From: Melioribacter sp.
GTDB taxonomy: Bacteria > Bacteroidota > Ignavibacteria > Ignavibacteriales > Melioribacteraceae
Assembly: GCA_023250955.1 (NCBI GenBank)
Contig: JAHEZQ010000040.1
Span: forward strand, 1-35,099
Reading direction: 5' to 3'
DNA length: 35,099 nucleotides
Shown here: positions 35,065-35,099 of the stretch, in pieces
How the letters are laid out: every line of letters begins with the position of its first letter
Numbering within the stretch: the first letter of the stretch is position 1
Translations under genes and position numbers: made by a program
The notes under the pieces: generated by a model
Seen by the model: only the letters and a program-made list of their open reading frames with translations
Database searches by the model: none
Told to the model about the DNA's origin: nothing

Positions 35065-35099
35065 ACAGATTTTTTTTTAGAATCACCATGTATAAATAT

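Noticed and set aside
1-35099. CRISPR array or prophage
   Set aside because: No regularly spaced direct repeats, no cas genes, and no integrase, capsid, portal or terminase-like frames were seen.

Overview
The window looks like chromosomal DNA from an AT-rich member of the Bacteroidota/Chlorobiota/Ignavibacteriota group. Ignavibacteria is the best guess. This is inferred from gene style: a two-component-propeller sensor kinase, an archaeal/Bacteroides-length AsnRS, a fused NnrDE, a Cyc2-like cytochrome-porin, and a mix of genes with and without Shine-Dalgarno sites. No rRNA or other formal marker is present to settle it.

Layout. (1) 1-8103 is a sulfur amino acid block: the 3' end of fmt, a cysteine-synthase paralogue, a secreted M24 peptidase-like protein, cystathionine beta-synthase and cystathionine gamma-lyase. 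An opposite-strand module of a Cyc2-like fused cytochrome-porin, a monoheme cytochrome c and a small secreted protein interrupts it. (2) 8104-10500 is an accessory island: a RibD/DHFR-domain protein, then two unknown small genes. Each of these two is flanked by complementary integron core sites, and one complete attC-like inverted repeat is visible. There is no integrase, so this is best read as a short integrase-less attC cluster. (3) 10501-11823 is a further PLP-dependent sulfur enzyme, followed by a G/C-rich palindrome. (4) 11896-17932 is a tightly packed operon: pgeF, an EamA transporter, folB, folK, a deoxynucleoside kinase, a small membrane protein, a GT9 glycosyltransferase and a Ppx/GppA phosphatase with an HD domain. 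(5) 17953-21054, opposite strand, is a 1033-residue propeller sensor histidine kinase. Just beyond it, 21226-21330 carries a decayed copy of the 3' end of the ppx gene. (6) 21445-28575 is asnS followed by nuoJ, K, L, M and N, the membrane half of complex I. A palindromic repeat lies between nuoL and nuoM. (7) 28577-35099 holds a GIY-YIG-domain protein, nnrDE, a VanZ-family protein, a YdcF-like protein, nusB, a UMF1-type MFS transporter, an M50-like membrane peptidase, tRNA-Gly(CCC), tRNA-Val(TAC) and a strong terminator.

How it fits together. Cystathionine beta-synthase plus gamma-lyase make a reverse transsulfuration route from homocysteine to cysteine. The gene at 10501 and the cysteine-synthase paralogue extend this sulfur chemistry. 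The Cyc2-like protein with its small cytochrome is a candidate for moving electrons across the outer membrane. NuoJ-N is the proton-pumping arm of complex I, whose peripheral-arm genes must lie elsewhere. The most noteworthy points are the cassette structure at 9064-10355, the Cyc2-like module, the ppx 3' fragment beyond the kinase gene, and heptanucleotide repeats translated inside fmt.
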